Shown piece after piece: positions 44,913 to 52,691 of a stretch of 64,000 bases of DNA. The first letter of the stretch is position 1. Every line of letters begins with the position of its first letter. Below the pieces are notes generated by a model, which saw only the letters and a list, made by a program, of their open reading frames with translations, was not told where the DNA came from and searched no databases. The stretch is from Acetobacter sp. DsW_063 (GTDB lineage: Bacteria > Pseudomonadota > Alphaproteobacteria > Acetobacterales > Acetobacteraceae). Location of the stretch: assembly GCF_002153745.1 (NCBI RefSeq), contig NZ_JOPL01000020.1, positions 1 through 64,000 of the forward strand, read 5' to 3'. Made by a program: the position numbers and the translations under genes.

Positions 44913-45206
44913 ATGCAAGCGCCTGAAAACACGACCAAGCCGACCCCGGCGGCCACCGAAAATTATTCCCGAGTCGGTCACGTCGACCGAACCCTCGACA
45001 TCACGCGCGATACGTGTCCGATGACGTTTGTCCGTACGCGTCTCGCGCTCGACACCATGAGCTCCGGGCAGTTGCTGGCAGTGACGCTGCGCGGGGAAGA
45101 GCCGCTGCGAAACGTGTCCCGATCGGCGTCCGCTCTGGGCCACGCGATCATATCGCAGCGCGACGAGACCGACGGCTCAGGCACCCTGTTCATCCGCAAG
45201 GCCTGA
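44913..45206 (+). CDS. TusA-like sulfurtransferase-family protein
   Basis: A 97-residue protein: a disordered N-terminus (about 1-27) then the TusA/SirA fold, HVDRTLDITRDTCPMTFVRTRLALDTMSSGQLLAVTLRGEEPLRNVSRSASALGHAI, with Cys at the CP-M position (about residue 36) that in TusA carries the persulfide. TusA proteins usually have CPEP, here CPMT. A terminator-like hairpin lies downstream before the amine dehydrogenase genes. Sulfur relay or a role in cofactor or disulfide handling is possible but not shown. Confidence 0.8.
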   Translation: MQAPENTTKPTPAATENYSRVGHVDRTLDITRDTCPMTFVRTRLALDTMSSGQLLAVTLRGEEPLRNVSRSASALGHAIISQRDETDGSGTLFIRKA

Positions 45207-45240
45207 CGACGAAGGCGCAGTTAAACGCTCAGGTGGCGTT

Positions 45241-45280
45241 GATCGCGAAGGTATTGTTGCGATCGTGAAAGATTTTTTTT
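45241..45280 (+). terminator. Putative terminator before the amine dehydrogenase genes
   Basis: GATCGC (45241-45246), a 12-nt loop and GCGATC (45259-45264), then TTTTTTTT (45273-45280) after an 8-nt spacer. It sits 34 nt after the TusA-like gene and about 65 nt before the heavy-chain start. The stem is short, so attenuation is also possible. Confidence 0.5.
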
Positions 45281-45343
45281 CTCATCCCCTTGGCGGCGTC
45301 CCGTAATTCGGCTTGTCTTGCACGCGTTACGTGGAGGACCGAG

Positions 45344-46531
45344 ATGACGGATTGGCTGAAGACCTGCGCCCGCCGCGCGATAGGACCGCTGGGGTTCGGT
45401 CTCGCCGCCGTGCTGTCACACACCCCGGCCATGGCTCAGGCTACTGGCGCCCACCCGGTGTTGCAGGCGGAACAGAACGACGTCGCCACGTTGCCGCCGA
45501 TCGGGCCGCACTGGTTCATCCCGTCCGCGACCGATTACACCTATCAGATTTTCGACATGGACAAGGGGCGGATGCTGGGCACCGTGCCCGCGAGCATGCT
45601 GGCGAACATCGCCATTTCCCCGGATCACAAGGTTATCTACGTCGCGGACACGATGTATTCGCGCGTCGATCATGGCACGCGACAGGATCTGCTTCAGGTC
45701 TACGACGCCAAAACGCTCGCCCTCACAAAAGAGATCGAGCTGCCGCCCCGCGCCCTCGCCGTCTATAAAAAGCAGGATCTGGACGTCAGCAGCGACGGCC
45801 GCTGGGCGTATATTTTCGACATGAGCCCCGCGACCGCCGTCACCCTGGTGGACCTTTCGAAGGGCTCTGTCGCGCGGACTGTGGACATCCCCGGCTGCGC
45901 TCTGATCTTCCCATGGAAATCCGGCGGTTTCTCCAGCCTCTGCGGCGACGGTTCTCTGACCAATGTCGGCGTGAACGATGGATCGCAGCCCACGATCACC
46001 CACACCAAGCCGTTCTTCGACGCGAATAACGACCCCGTCTTCGAACAGGGGCTGGTCGATCACAAATCCGGCAAGGCGCTGTTCATCAGCTACACAGGCA
46101 AGGTCTATAACGTCACGCTCGGCCAGAATCCGACGATCGACGCCACATGGTCCCTACAGAAAGCCGCTGGCCTGCCGCAGGCTGGAACCGGCGTACAGGA
46201 ACTGGCGTGGCGTCCGGGTGGCCAGCAGCCTTTCGCCTGGAACAGCGCTACCGGCCATCTGTTCGTTCTGATGCATTCCGGCAACCACTGGACGCACAAG
46301 ACTGCAGGCACGGAGTTGTGGGAGTTCGACCCGACGCAACAGGTCCTGCTCCGCAGAATCGACCTGCCTTCGCCCGCGAAAGGCGTCGCCGTCAGCCCCG
46401 ACAAGGCCTCCCTCGTCTACGTAACGGCAGACCACGACGGCCCCATCACCGTGATCGACGCAGCCACCGGACAGGTGAGCCGCACTGTCGAGGCGCGCGT
46501 CGGCGGGATGTCGATCGTGCCGGATATGTGA
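45344..46531 (+). CDS. mauB: Amine dehydrogenase heavy (beta-propeller) subunit
   Basis: The large subunit of a periplasmic, tryptophan-tryptophylquinone (TTQ) amine dehydrogenase, which oxidises primary amines to aldehyde and ammonia. From ATG 45344 (GGAGG 9 nt upstream) it has 395 residues: a signal peptide ending near AMAQA (residue 31) and a seven-bladed propeller with repeated SPDHKVIYVAD, SSDGRWAYIFD and SPDKASLVYVTADHDGP blades. GPHWFIPSATDYTYQIFD and DMDKGRMLG follow the family N-terminus. The light chain lies two genes downstream. Whether it is of methylamine (Mau) or aromatic-amine (Aau) type is unclear, so the symbol is provisional. Confidence 0.85.
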   Translation: MTDWLKTCARRAIGPLGFGLAAVLSHTPAMAQATGAHPVLQAEQNDVATLPPIGPHWFIPSATDYTYQIFDMDKGRMLGTVPASMLANIAISPDHKVIYVADTMYSRVDHGTRQDLLQVYDAKTLALTKEIELPPRALAVYKKQDLDVSSDGRWAYIFDMSPATAVTLVDLSKGSVARTVDIPGCALIFPWKSGGFSSLCGDGSLTNVGVNDGSQPTITHTKPFFDANNDPVFEQGLVDHKSGKALFISYTGKVYNVTLGQNPTIDATWSLQKAAGLPQAGTGVQELAWRPGGQQPFAWNSATGHLFVLMHSGNHWTHKTAGTELWEFDPTQQVLLRRIDLPSPAKGVAVSPDKASLVYVTADHDGPITVIDAATGQVSRTVEARVGGMSIVPDM

Positions 46532-46604
46532 GCGGAATGGCTCAATCGATCCACATTCCGGCGCACGCTTCGCAGTCGTCCAGCCCCGCCGGGCGGGCGT
46601 CCGC

Positions 46605-47210
46605 ATGATCACGCTCGCCGCAGCGCAGGCGCTGATATGGCTGCTCGTGGCTGCAGTGGCGGTCGTGATGGCCCTGCTGTTCCGATCCCTGCGCGGCTTT
46701 TATCGCGTCGTAGCCCCGGCCGGCGCCCTGATGGCGGGAGGCGGCCCTCCCCCCGGCGCGCAGGCGCCAACCTGGAGCGGCTCCGCCCTGGACGGAACGC
46801 CCGTCGTTCTCGGTGGCCCGCGATTCAGGATGCAACTCCTGCTCTTCGTCGGCGAGGGATGCCCGATCTCGCGCAAACTGGCGCCGATCGCACGCGATTT
46901 CGCCCGGCGGGAAGCGCTGGATCTGGTGTTCATGGGCGACGACAGCGCTGAAGCGCAGGAGCGTCTGGTCGCGTCGTTCGGCCTGCCGCGCGGGCAGATG
47001 GTCAACGATGACCGCTATGGCCGCATGATTGGCGTCGACAAGCTGCCGTTCGCGGCGCTGCTCGGCACGGAAGGCGCGATCGTGGCGAAAGGCCTGGTCA
47101 ACAGCCGCGAGCATCTGGAAAGCCTGCTGACAGCGCACGAGACCGGTTTCGCGACGGTCCAGTCTTATCTCGCAGCGCGGTCGCACGCCGGTCACGCCCA
47201 TGCGGCATGA
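46605..47210 (+). CDS. mauD: MauD-like thioredoxin-fold protein with incomplete redox motif
   Basis: A 201-residue protein with one N-terminal helix (about residues 8-26) and a thioredoxin-like fold facing the periplasm. In the mau and aau clusters MauD helps form the many disulfides of the light chain. Family parts: APTWSGSALDGTPVVLGGPRF, MQLLLFVGEGCPISRKLAPIARDFA, LDLVFMGDDSAEAQERLVASFGLPRGQMVNDDRYGRMIGVDKLPFAALLGTEG. At the redox site the motif is C86-P-I-S89, whereas I would expect a second cysteine. It lies between heavy and light chain genes. No mauE is present in the 73-nt gap upstream, where one is usual. Confidence 0.8.
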   Translation: MITLAAAQALIWLLVAAVAVVMALLFRSLRGFYRVVAPAGALMAGGGPPPGAQAPTWSGSALDGTPVVLGGPRFRMQLLLFVGEGCPISRKLAPIARDFARREALDLVFMGDDSAEAQERLVASFGLPRGQMVNDDRYGRMIGVDKLPFAALLGTEGAIVAKGLVNSREHLESLLTAHETGFATVQSYLAARSHAGHAHAA

Positions 47211-47310
47211 TCTGACGCGCAGCGGTGTCGCACATACATCGCCGGTCCTGACGGGCGCCTTCGGGGCGCCCGCAGAACTGAAGTTCGAACTGGTCAGGGG
47301 AGAGTAAAGC

Positions 47311-47862
47311 ATGTCCGTGTCGCTGTTCGACACACTGAGCGAGAAATTCGCCCGTTACCTTGCCGTCAACTCTTCCCGTCGCAGCGTCCTCGGCAAGGTG
47401 AGCACGGCCATGGCCGTCGCCCCCGCCTTCCCGCTGTTGCCCGTCACGCGTGCAGAAGCGTCGGCGCCGAACCCGCCGCCGACTCTGACGGATTTCGAGC
47501 GTAACGCGCAGTCCAAAGATCCGGATCGCTGCGATTACTGGCGGCACTGCGCCATCGACGGCGTGCTGTGCGGCTGCTGCGGAGGCGGCGTGCACACCTG
47601 CCCTCCGGGCACGGAACCCTCCCCGGTTTCATGGATCGGCACCTGCCGCAACCCGGAGGACGGCCGTTCCTACGTCATCGCCTACCGTGATTGCTGCGGT
47701 CGCAATATGTGCAACGTGCCGAAGGAGTGCGACTGCAATACGTCCGACCGTGAAATGCCGATCTACCGCCCGCAGACGAGCAACGACATCATCTGGTGCT
47801 TTGGCACCAAATCCACCACGTATCACTGCTCAACGGCGGCGATCATCGGTCAGGCCAGCTAG
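47311..47862 (+). CDS. mauA: Amine dehydrogenase light (TTQ) subunit
   Basis: The catalytic subunit that carries the TTQ cofactor. A twin-arginine signal SSRRSVLGK (about 21-29) directs Tat export of the folded precursor. The mature domain shows DYWRHCAIDGVLCGCCGGG, CPPGTEPSPVSWIGTCRNPEDGRSYVIAYRDCCG and SNDIIWCFG; W108 and W162 match the two tryptophans that are crosslinked to TTQ (57 and 108 in methylamine dehydrogenase), and D83 and D127 match the conserved Asp residues. It has 14 cysteines, the number I recall for aromatic-amine dehydrogenase. Parts of the sequence resemble the methylamine form instead, so the substrate class is open. Confidence 0.93.
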   Translation: MSVSLFDTLSEKFARYLAVNSSRRSVLGKVSTAMAVAPAFPLLPVTRAEASAPNPPPTLTDFERNAQSKDPDRCDYWRHCAIDGVLCGCCGGGVHTCPPGTEPSPVSWIGTCRNPEDGRSYVIAYRDCCGRNMCNVPKECDCNTSDREMPIYRPQTSNDIIWCFGTKSTTYHCSTAAIIGQAS

Positions 47863-47870
47863 GCTCCATC

Positions 47871-48563
47871 ATGTTCGGTCCCCGCTTCGCGTCGCGCCTG
47901 CGGGCACCGTTTATGGAGCGTGCGCTTCCTGTCCGGCGACACACCCGGCGCACAACCAGCTCTGAAACGACTGCGGTGTCCCGCGCGCCCGGACGCTGGC
48001 TCGCCGCCCTGTTCGTTGGGACGACGCTGCTCGGTGGAAGCGCCGCTGCACTTGCGGGCGACAATTCCGTGAACGTGGCGCCGGTTCCCATGGCCTCCGT
48101 CCCCGTTCTGCCAGGCGTTCAGGGGAACTATCTGACCGGTTGCGGCGGCTGCCACGGCGTGCAGGGACATTCCGGCCGCAGCGTGGTCCCGGATCTTGCC
48201 GGACATGTCGGTTATTTCCTCTGCACTCCCGCCGGGCGCGAGTATCTGATCCGCCTGCCCAACGTCGCCTTTGCCAACCTGTCGTCAGCGGATCTGGCGA
48301 CGATGATGAATTTCGTCGTGTTCAGGCTGGGCGCAGGCAGCGCCCCGCAGGGCGCCCAACCCTATACCGAGGAGGAAGTCGCCAGATTGCGCGCCCATCC
48401 TTTCCGAGAGGCCAGCCTGCATATGTATCGCGACGAAGTGGTGCGCGGCGTCGCAAAGGCCTGTCCGCGCGCGGCCGATCTGCACGATTACGATCTCAAT
48501 CTGAACAGCCGGGAGGTCGATAACGGCGTCTCGCGCCCGTTCAGCGCGCCGGGGCCGTCCTGA
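47871..48563 (+). CDS. Monoheme cytochrome c of the amine dehydrogenase cluster
   Basis: A 230-residue protein from ATG 47871 (9 nt after the light chain stop; ATG 47913 is an alternative) with a signal anchor (about 42-62) and one heme site C91-G-G-C-H95. A plausible axial Met lies in DLATMMNFVVF (about residue 145). It probably accepts electrons from the TTQ enzyme, as the cytochrome or amicyanin does in related clusters, though this is inferred from position. It contains a single CxxCH, so it is not the di-heme MauG maturase. It ends 3 nt before the convergent cobU stop. Confidence 0.82.
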   Translation: MFGPRFASRLRAPFMERALPVRRHTRRTTSSETTAVSRAPGRWLAALFVGTTLLGGSAAALAGDNSVNVAPVPMASVPVLPGVQGNYLTGCGGCHGVQGHSGRSVVPDLAGHVGYFLCTPAGREYLIRLPNVAFANLSSADLATMMNFVVFRLGAGSAPQGAQPYTEEEVARLRAHPFREASLHMYRDEVVRGVAKACPRAADLHDYDLNLNSREVDNGVSRPFSAPGPS

Positions 48564-48566
48564 CTC

Positions 48567-49136
48567 CTATTTGAGACGCAGCGGAAGCCCCGCAGCCAAA
48601 AACACGACCTGTCCCGCGTCACGCGCGATGCGCTGATGCAGCAATCCCGCTTCATCACGGAAACACCTGCCGAGCGGAGTTTCCGGCGTCAGCCCCAACC
48701 CTACCTCGTTCCCGACCAGAACCGTCGGCGCAGCACGCCGGACCAGCGCCTCCATCAACCCTTCCGACGCCGCCGCGATATCGCGATCATCTAAAATGAG
48801 GTTCGTCAGCCAAAGCGTCAGGCAGTCCACCAGCACCGGAGCGGTTCCCGCCCGGTCCAGAACACCGAGAAGATCGAAACGCTCTTCGACGGTCCGCCAT
48901 CCGTCTTTCCGATCCGCGCGATGTTTGTCGATCCGCCGCGCCATCTCGTCATCTCCGGCATGCGCGGTCGCTACGTAAACCCACGGCGCGGGCATTGCGG
49001 TGATCAGGGCCTCCGCGTACCGGCTCTTGCCCGAGCGCGCGCCGCCAAGAACGAGAACCGTTCCGTCCAGCCCCGTCAAAACGGGCGTCAGAACCACCTC
49101 AGGCGTCATCAGAACCGCTTGCTCCCCACACGCCAC
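48567..49136 (-). CDS. cobU: Bifunctional adenosylcobinamide kinase / guanylyltransferase
   Basis: It phosphorylates adenosylcobinamide and converts it to adenosylcobinamide-GDP in the late nucleotide-loop stage of B12 synthesis (also called CobP). The protein shows VLVLGGARSGKSRYAEAL (P-loop), WVYVATAHAGDDEMARRIDKHRADR with the guanylylation His, PVLVDCLTLWLTNLI and VLVGNEVGLGLTPETPLGRCFRDEAGLLHQRIA. ATG 49109 is an alternative start. It is convergent with the cytochrome gene, and the beta-lactamase gene lies 83 nt upstream on the same strand. Confidence 0.95.
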   Translation of the reverse strand: MACGEQAVLMTPEVVLTPVLTGLDGTVLVLGGARSGKSRYAEALITAMPAPWVYVATAHAGDDEMARRIDKHRADRKDGWRTVEERFDLLGVLDRAGTAPVLVDCLTLWLTNLILDDRDIAAASEGLMEALVRRAAPTVLVGNEVGLGLTPETPLGRCFRDEAGLLHQRIARDAGQVVFLAAGLPLRLK

Positions 49137-49219
49137 GCGACTTTTCTCGAACGGACGCCGCGCGTAATTTTCCTACTCCAAGGCGCCGCGACATCTTGCC
49201 ACGCAACCCGCCCGGAGCC

Positions 49220-50077
49220 TCAACCCAGCGTCTTTGCGACAAGCGCGCCGACGCCAGAGAAAGCCGCAGTCAGCTGCGCGTCGGTCGGCGCTCCGCCCCT
49301 CGTATAAACCGCCACAATGATCGGGGCGTCCGGTTTCGGCCACAGCACCGCGATGTCTCCAGCCGCATCCTTCGCGTTGTTGCCGGTCTTGTCGCCCACG
49401 CGCCACGTCTTGGGAAGACCGGCGCGCAGGCGGTTTCCGCCAGTCTGGCACCCGACCAGCCACCCGGTCAGCAACGCCCGCGACGAGTCCGACAGCACGT
49501 CCCCCAGCACCACGCGTTGCAGGACCTTCGCCATCGCCTCCGGGGTCGTCGTGTCGCGAACGCCGCCGAGAGGCGTCCGGTTGAGATACGGTTCCGGATC
49601 GTCGAGGCGCGTCTGCGTATCGCCGATCGAACGCCAGAACGCCGTCAGGGCCGCCGGGCCGCCAACACTTGAGAGAAGCAGCGTGGCGCAGGTGTTGTCG
49701 CTCTGCTCCACAGCGGCCCGACACATCTCAGCGACCGTCATCGACCCGCGCGCCAACTTCTCCTTGGCCACAGGCGCATACCAGTCCGGCACATCCGCTT
49801 TCGTATAGGCGACATTTCGATCGAGCTTCTCCTGCCCTCGCTCGACGCGGCGCAACACACAGGCGGCGAGCGAAGCCTTGAACGTGCTGCACATTACGAA
49901 ACGTTCGTCGGCCCGCCACAGCAACTTGCCGCCAGTCGCAAGATTTTCGGCATAAACACCTATGTGGCCGCCGCTCTCGCGCTCGTACGTCCCGATCGCT
50001 TGTGGCGGGGGCGGCAGCGCGTAAGCAGGAGAGGCCAGCAATACCGAGCCATACTGAAGCAAGCGCCGACGTCGCAT
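49220..50077 (-). CDS. bla: Class A beta-lactamase
   Basis: A 285-residue exported serine beta-lactamase that hydrolyses beta-lactams. The signal peptide is short (RRRRLLQYGSVLLASPAYA). Class A motifs are all present: S64-T-F-K67 preceded by Cys63, S126-D-N128, E162-P-Y-L-N166 and K230-T-G232. Other cysteines lie at 119, 130 and 210, and no Cys follows KTG, so the C69-C238 disulfide of KPC/NMC-A enzymes is not formed in the usual way. The N-N after KTG is unusual. It lies directly upstream of cobU on the same strand and divergent from cobT, between genes that are often contiguous. Spectrum cannot be inferred. Confidence 0.92.
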   Translation of the reverse strand: MRRRRLLQYGSVLLASPAYALPPPPQAIGTYERESGGHIGVYAENLATGGKLLWRADERFVMCSTFKASLAACVLRRVERGQEKLDRNVAYTKADVPDWYAPVAKEKLARGSMTVAEMCRAAVEQSDNTCATLLLSSVGGPAALTAFWRSIGDTQTRLDDPEPYLNRTPLGGVRDTTTPEAMAKVLQRVVLGDVLSDSSRALLTGWLVGCQTGGNRLRAGLPKTWRVGDKTGNNAKDAAGDIAVLWPKPDAPIIVAVYTRGGAPTDAQLTAAFSGVGALVAKTLG

Positions 50078-50340
50078 GTGTTCCGCCTGAGTTGAGGGAT
50101 TAAGTGTGTTGCACTTGATGATGTAGGTTCCGGGCTTTTTTGTGTCGCATTCGGAACGGGGTGAGCATTCTTGCCTAGAGGGGGCTGGAGCGGGTTTCGT
50201 TCAAAAAACTCGTTTGAACGGGTAAATATCATCGATAAAATAATAACTTAGAGTATGTTTTCCTTGACGCCATCTTTGCAGTTGACTCAGCGCAACCTGA
50301 CGTCCGCAAGCATCTTCATCCCTGTATCACAGGCGAGCGA

Positions 50341-51426
50341 ATGCCCCACTCTGGCTTGCCGCCCACGCCCGAAGGCCGCACATACCGGGACATGTCAGAA
50401 TCTTTCCTTACCATCGCCGCCCTCCGCGACGCCGCCACCTCGCTTTGGCGCGGCGACGCGAACGCCGAGGCCCAGGCCGCCGCCCGCGACCGGATACTGA
50501 CCAAGCCGCCCGGCAGCCTCGGACGATTGGAGCGCATCGCCCAATGGCACGCCCGCTGGAGGCGTGGACGGCCCATGGTGCTGGAGCGCATCGACGTCCT
50601 CGTATTCGCAGGCAATCACGGGGTCGTGGCGCAGGGCGTCTCCGCATGGCCATCCGCCGTCACCGCGCAGATGGTGGAGAATTTCCGCAACGGCGGCGCG
50701 GCGATCAACCAGTTGTCGCGCGTCGCAGGCGCAACGCTTCGTGTCATCGAAGTCGCCGATCTGGCGCCGACGCGGGACTTCACAGCCGGTCCGGCGATGG
50801 AAGAGCGCGCGTTCCTCGCCGCTGTGAATCTCGGTTACGCCTCGGTGTCGCCGGAAGCCGACCTGCTCTGTCTGGGAGAGATGGGCATCGGCAACACGAC
50901 TGTCGCCGCTGCTCTGTCCGCCGGCCTGTTTGGCGGAAGCGGGGCGGATTGGGCCGGACGTGGCGCCGGGATCGACGACGAAGGGTTGGCCCGCAAGGTG
51001 CGCGCCATAGACGCCGCGCTTTCACTGCATGGTGGTCTCGCACCCGATCCTCTGGAAGCCGCACGTAGGCTGGGAGGTTACGAACTCGCCGCAATCATGG
51101 GCGCAACGCTCGCCGCCCGACGCCACGGCGTGCCCGTTCTGCTGGACGGGTTCGTCTGCACGGCCTCCGCCGCCCCTCTGGCCCGGTTGAGCTGCGACGG
51201 CCTCGACCACGCATTGGTGTCCCATCGCTCGGCGGAGGCTGGACATGCACGGCTCGCCGCCGCCCTTGGAATGGAGCCTCTGCTCGATCTTGGCCTGCGC
51301 CTCGGCGAAGCGTCAGGGGCCGCGCTCGCGGCGCCGCTCGTACGGGCGGCGATCGCCTGCCACACCGGGATGGCGACTTTCGATTCCGCGGGCGTCGCCA
51401 CAACCAGCGACGCCCGCGCGTCGTGA
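50341..51426 (+). CDS. cobT: Nicotinate-nucleotide--dimethylbenzimidazole phosphoribosyltransferase
   Basis: It makes alpha-ribazole phosphate, the lower-ligand precursor of cobalamin. The 361-residue protein (ATG 50392, MSESFL..., is an alternative) shows LTKPPGSLGRLERIAQWHA, VFAGNHGVVAQGVSAWPSAVTAQMVENFRNGGAAINQLSR, LLCLGEMGIGNTTVAAAL, GYELAAIMGATLAARRHGVPVLLDGFVCTASA and SHRSAEAGHARLA, matching CobT. The stop overlaps the cobS GTG (GTGA). No cobalamin riboswitch is visible in the 263-nt upstream region. Confidence 0.96.
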   Translation: MPHSGLPPTPEGRTYRDMSESFLTIAALRDAATSLWRGDANAEAQAAARDRILTKPPGSLGRLERIAQWHARWRRGRPMVLERIDVLVFAGNHGVVAQGVSAWPSAVTAQMVENFRNGGAAINQLSRVAGATLRVIEVADLAPTRDFTAGPAMEERAFLAAVNLGYASVSPEADLLCLGEMGIGNTTVAAALSAGLFGGSGADWAGRGAGIDDEGLARKVRAIDAALSLHGGLAPDPLEAARRLGGYELAAIMGATLAARRHGVPVLLDGFVCTASAAPLARLSCDGLDHALVSHRSAEAGHARLAAALGMEPLLDLGLRLGEASGAALAAPLVRAAIACHTGMATFDSAGVATTSDARAS

Positions 51427-52184
51427 CGCAAGCCCTCCGCGCCGACCTCGCCTGCGGGCTGGGGCTTCTGACCCGCCTACCAACAGGATGGCTAGGGGTG
51501 AACGGCGCGGCCATGTCGATGGCGCGCTCCTCCTGGACATGGCCACTCATCGGCGGGCTGATCGGGCTGATCGGTGGCGGCGCGATGGAGACGCTGCGCG
51601 CTCTTGGGATACCAGCGCCGGTTGCCGCCCTGTGCGCGCTGTCTGTCCAGACGTTGCTGACTGGCGGACTGCATGAGGACGGGCTGGCCGATGTCGCAGA
51701 CGGCTTTGGGGGCGGGCGGGATCGGGAACGGAAACTCGCCATCATGCGCGACAGCCGTATCGGCAGTTACGGCGCGCTGGCGTTGGTCCTGACAACAATG
51801 CTGCGCGCCGGCGCTATGGCCGCGATTCCCGTCAACATGACGCTGGCGACGCTGGTCCTTGCATCGGCGGCTTCGCGCGGCGCGCTGCCGCTCGTCATGA
51901 CCCTGCTGCAGCCCGCGCGCGAGGATGGGTTGGGGCGGTCTGTTGGCAAACCGCCGGTATTCGCAGTGGTTTTTGGGTTGGTTGCGCCGCTCACGTTCTT
52001 ACTAAGTACGCCCAACCCCTCCCACGGGCTTGTAAGCTGGGCCATATCTATTGCCGCAACCGGAGCAGTCACAATGCAGGCACGGCGACAGATTGGTGGA
52101 TACACTGGCGACACGCTGGGCGCATCTGTAATAGTTTCAGAGAGCATGACTTTAGTTTTAGAAAGCGCACAACTTTTTCGATAA
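51423..52184 (+). CDS. cobS: Adenosylcobinamide-GDP ribazoletransferase
   Basis: The membrane enzyme that joins adenosylcobinamide-GDP with alpha-ribazole (or its phosphate) to complete cobalamin. It starts at a GTG at 51423 inside the cobT stop. The 253-residue protein shows FLTRLPT-like LLTRLPTGWL, TGGLHEDGLADVADGFGGGRDRERKLAIMRDSRIGSYGALAL with the Asp-rich motif, and RQIGGYTGDTLGA. About six membrane helices. The sequence becomes visibly AT-rich right after its stop, where two unrecognised genes follow. Confidence 0.95.
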   Translation: MTQALRADLACGLGLLTRLPTGWLGVNGAAMSMARSSWTWPLIGGLIGLIGGGAMETLRALGIPAPVAALCALSVQTLLTGGLHEDGLADVADGFGGGRDRERKLAIMRDSRIGSYGALALVLTTMLRAGAMAAIPVNMTLATLVLASAASRGALPLVMTLLQPAREDGLGRSVGKPPVFAVVFGLVAPLTFLLSTPNPSHGLVSWAISIAATGAVTMQARRQIGGYTGDTLGASVIVSESMTLVLESAQLFR

Positions 52185-52208
52185 AATTTTTCCACTCGGG
52201 ACCACGCC

Positions 52209-52685
52209 ATGTCTGCGCATCAAATTGCAGCCGATAATTCGGTATTTTTATACCTAATTACAAAGACACTATCTCACAAAAATGATTTTTTGACGCTTCT
52301 TGTGTCGTTTCTATCGTTGGTCGTATCAGCCATGTCTTGGCGAGCAACCAATGGACAGATGAAAATTGCGGAAAATCAATATAAAATATCGTTGTACGAA
52401 AAACGAATGGAGAGATTCGAATCTTACTGCAATAAAGTTCAAGAAGTAGCGTCCATTCTTGATCAACCATTAGCAACGATAGCTCTGAAGGATATCCTTC
52501 ACGATTGCATGCGTGTTTTTTATAGCCAATTCGAAGAGGACAGCCCCATCGGAATCGCCATCGACGCCTGCATGACTTACAACACCATGAATTTATTATA
52601 CAAAAGAAAATGTTTTTCTTACCAAGAAAGAGAACGCGAAATTAGCGGTATCAACAACATTGCAAAAATAACCGAAGAAAAATAA
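52209..52685 (+). CDS. AT-rich membrane-anchored protein, unrecognised
   Basis: A 158-residue protein with one hydrophobic segment (about residues 27-43, FLTLLVSFLSLVVSAMS), followed by WRATNGQMKIAENQYKISLYEKRMERFESYCNKVQEVA, a helical stretch of the L-Y-[ED]-[KR]-R-x-[EA]-x-F-E-x type found in many short, membrane-anchored hypothetical proteins. Codon use is strongly A/T-biased, unlike cobS before it and the serine hydrolase after it, so recent acquisition is likely. It is followed after 6 nt by another AT-rich gene on the same strand. Function unknown. Confidence 0.65.
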   Translation: MSAHQIAADNSVFLYLITKTLSHKNDFLTLLVSFLSLVVSAMSWRATNGQMKIAENQYKISLYEKRMERFESYCNKVQEVASILDQPLATIALKDILHDCMRVFYSQFEEDSPIGIAIDACMTYNTMNLLYKRKCFSYQEREREISGINNIAKITEEK

Positions 52686-52691
52686 CAATCG

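Noticed and set aside
45020-45268. A second-frame protein within the TusA-like gene
   Set aside because: The annotated frame carries the TusA fold; the alternative is Arg-rich and has no ribosome site.
47871-48563. mauG-like di-heme maturase
   Set aside because: Only one CxxCH site (residues 91-95) and a short chain; MauG has two.
49220-50077. KPC/NMC-A-type carbapenemase with C69-C238 disulfide
   Set aside because: The Cys before the catalytic Ser is present, but none follows KTG, so the typical disulfide cannot form.
50078-50340. Cobalamin riboswitch upstream of cobT
   Set aside because: I looked for the B12-box and conserved core but found no convincing match.
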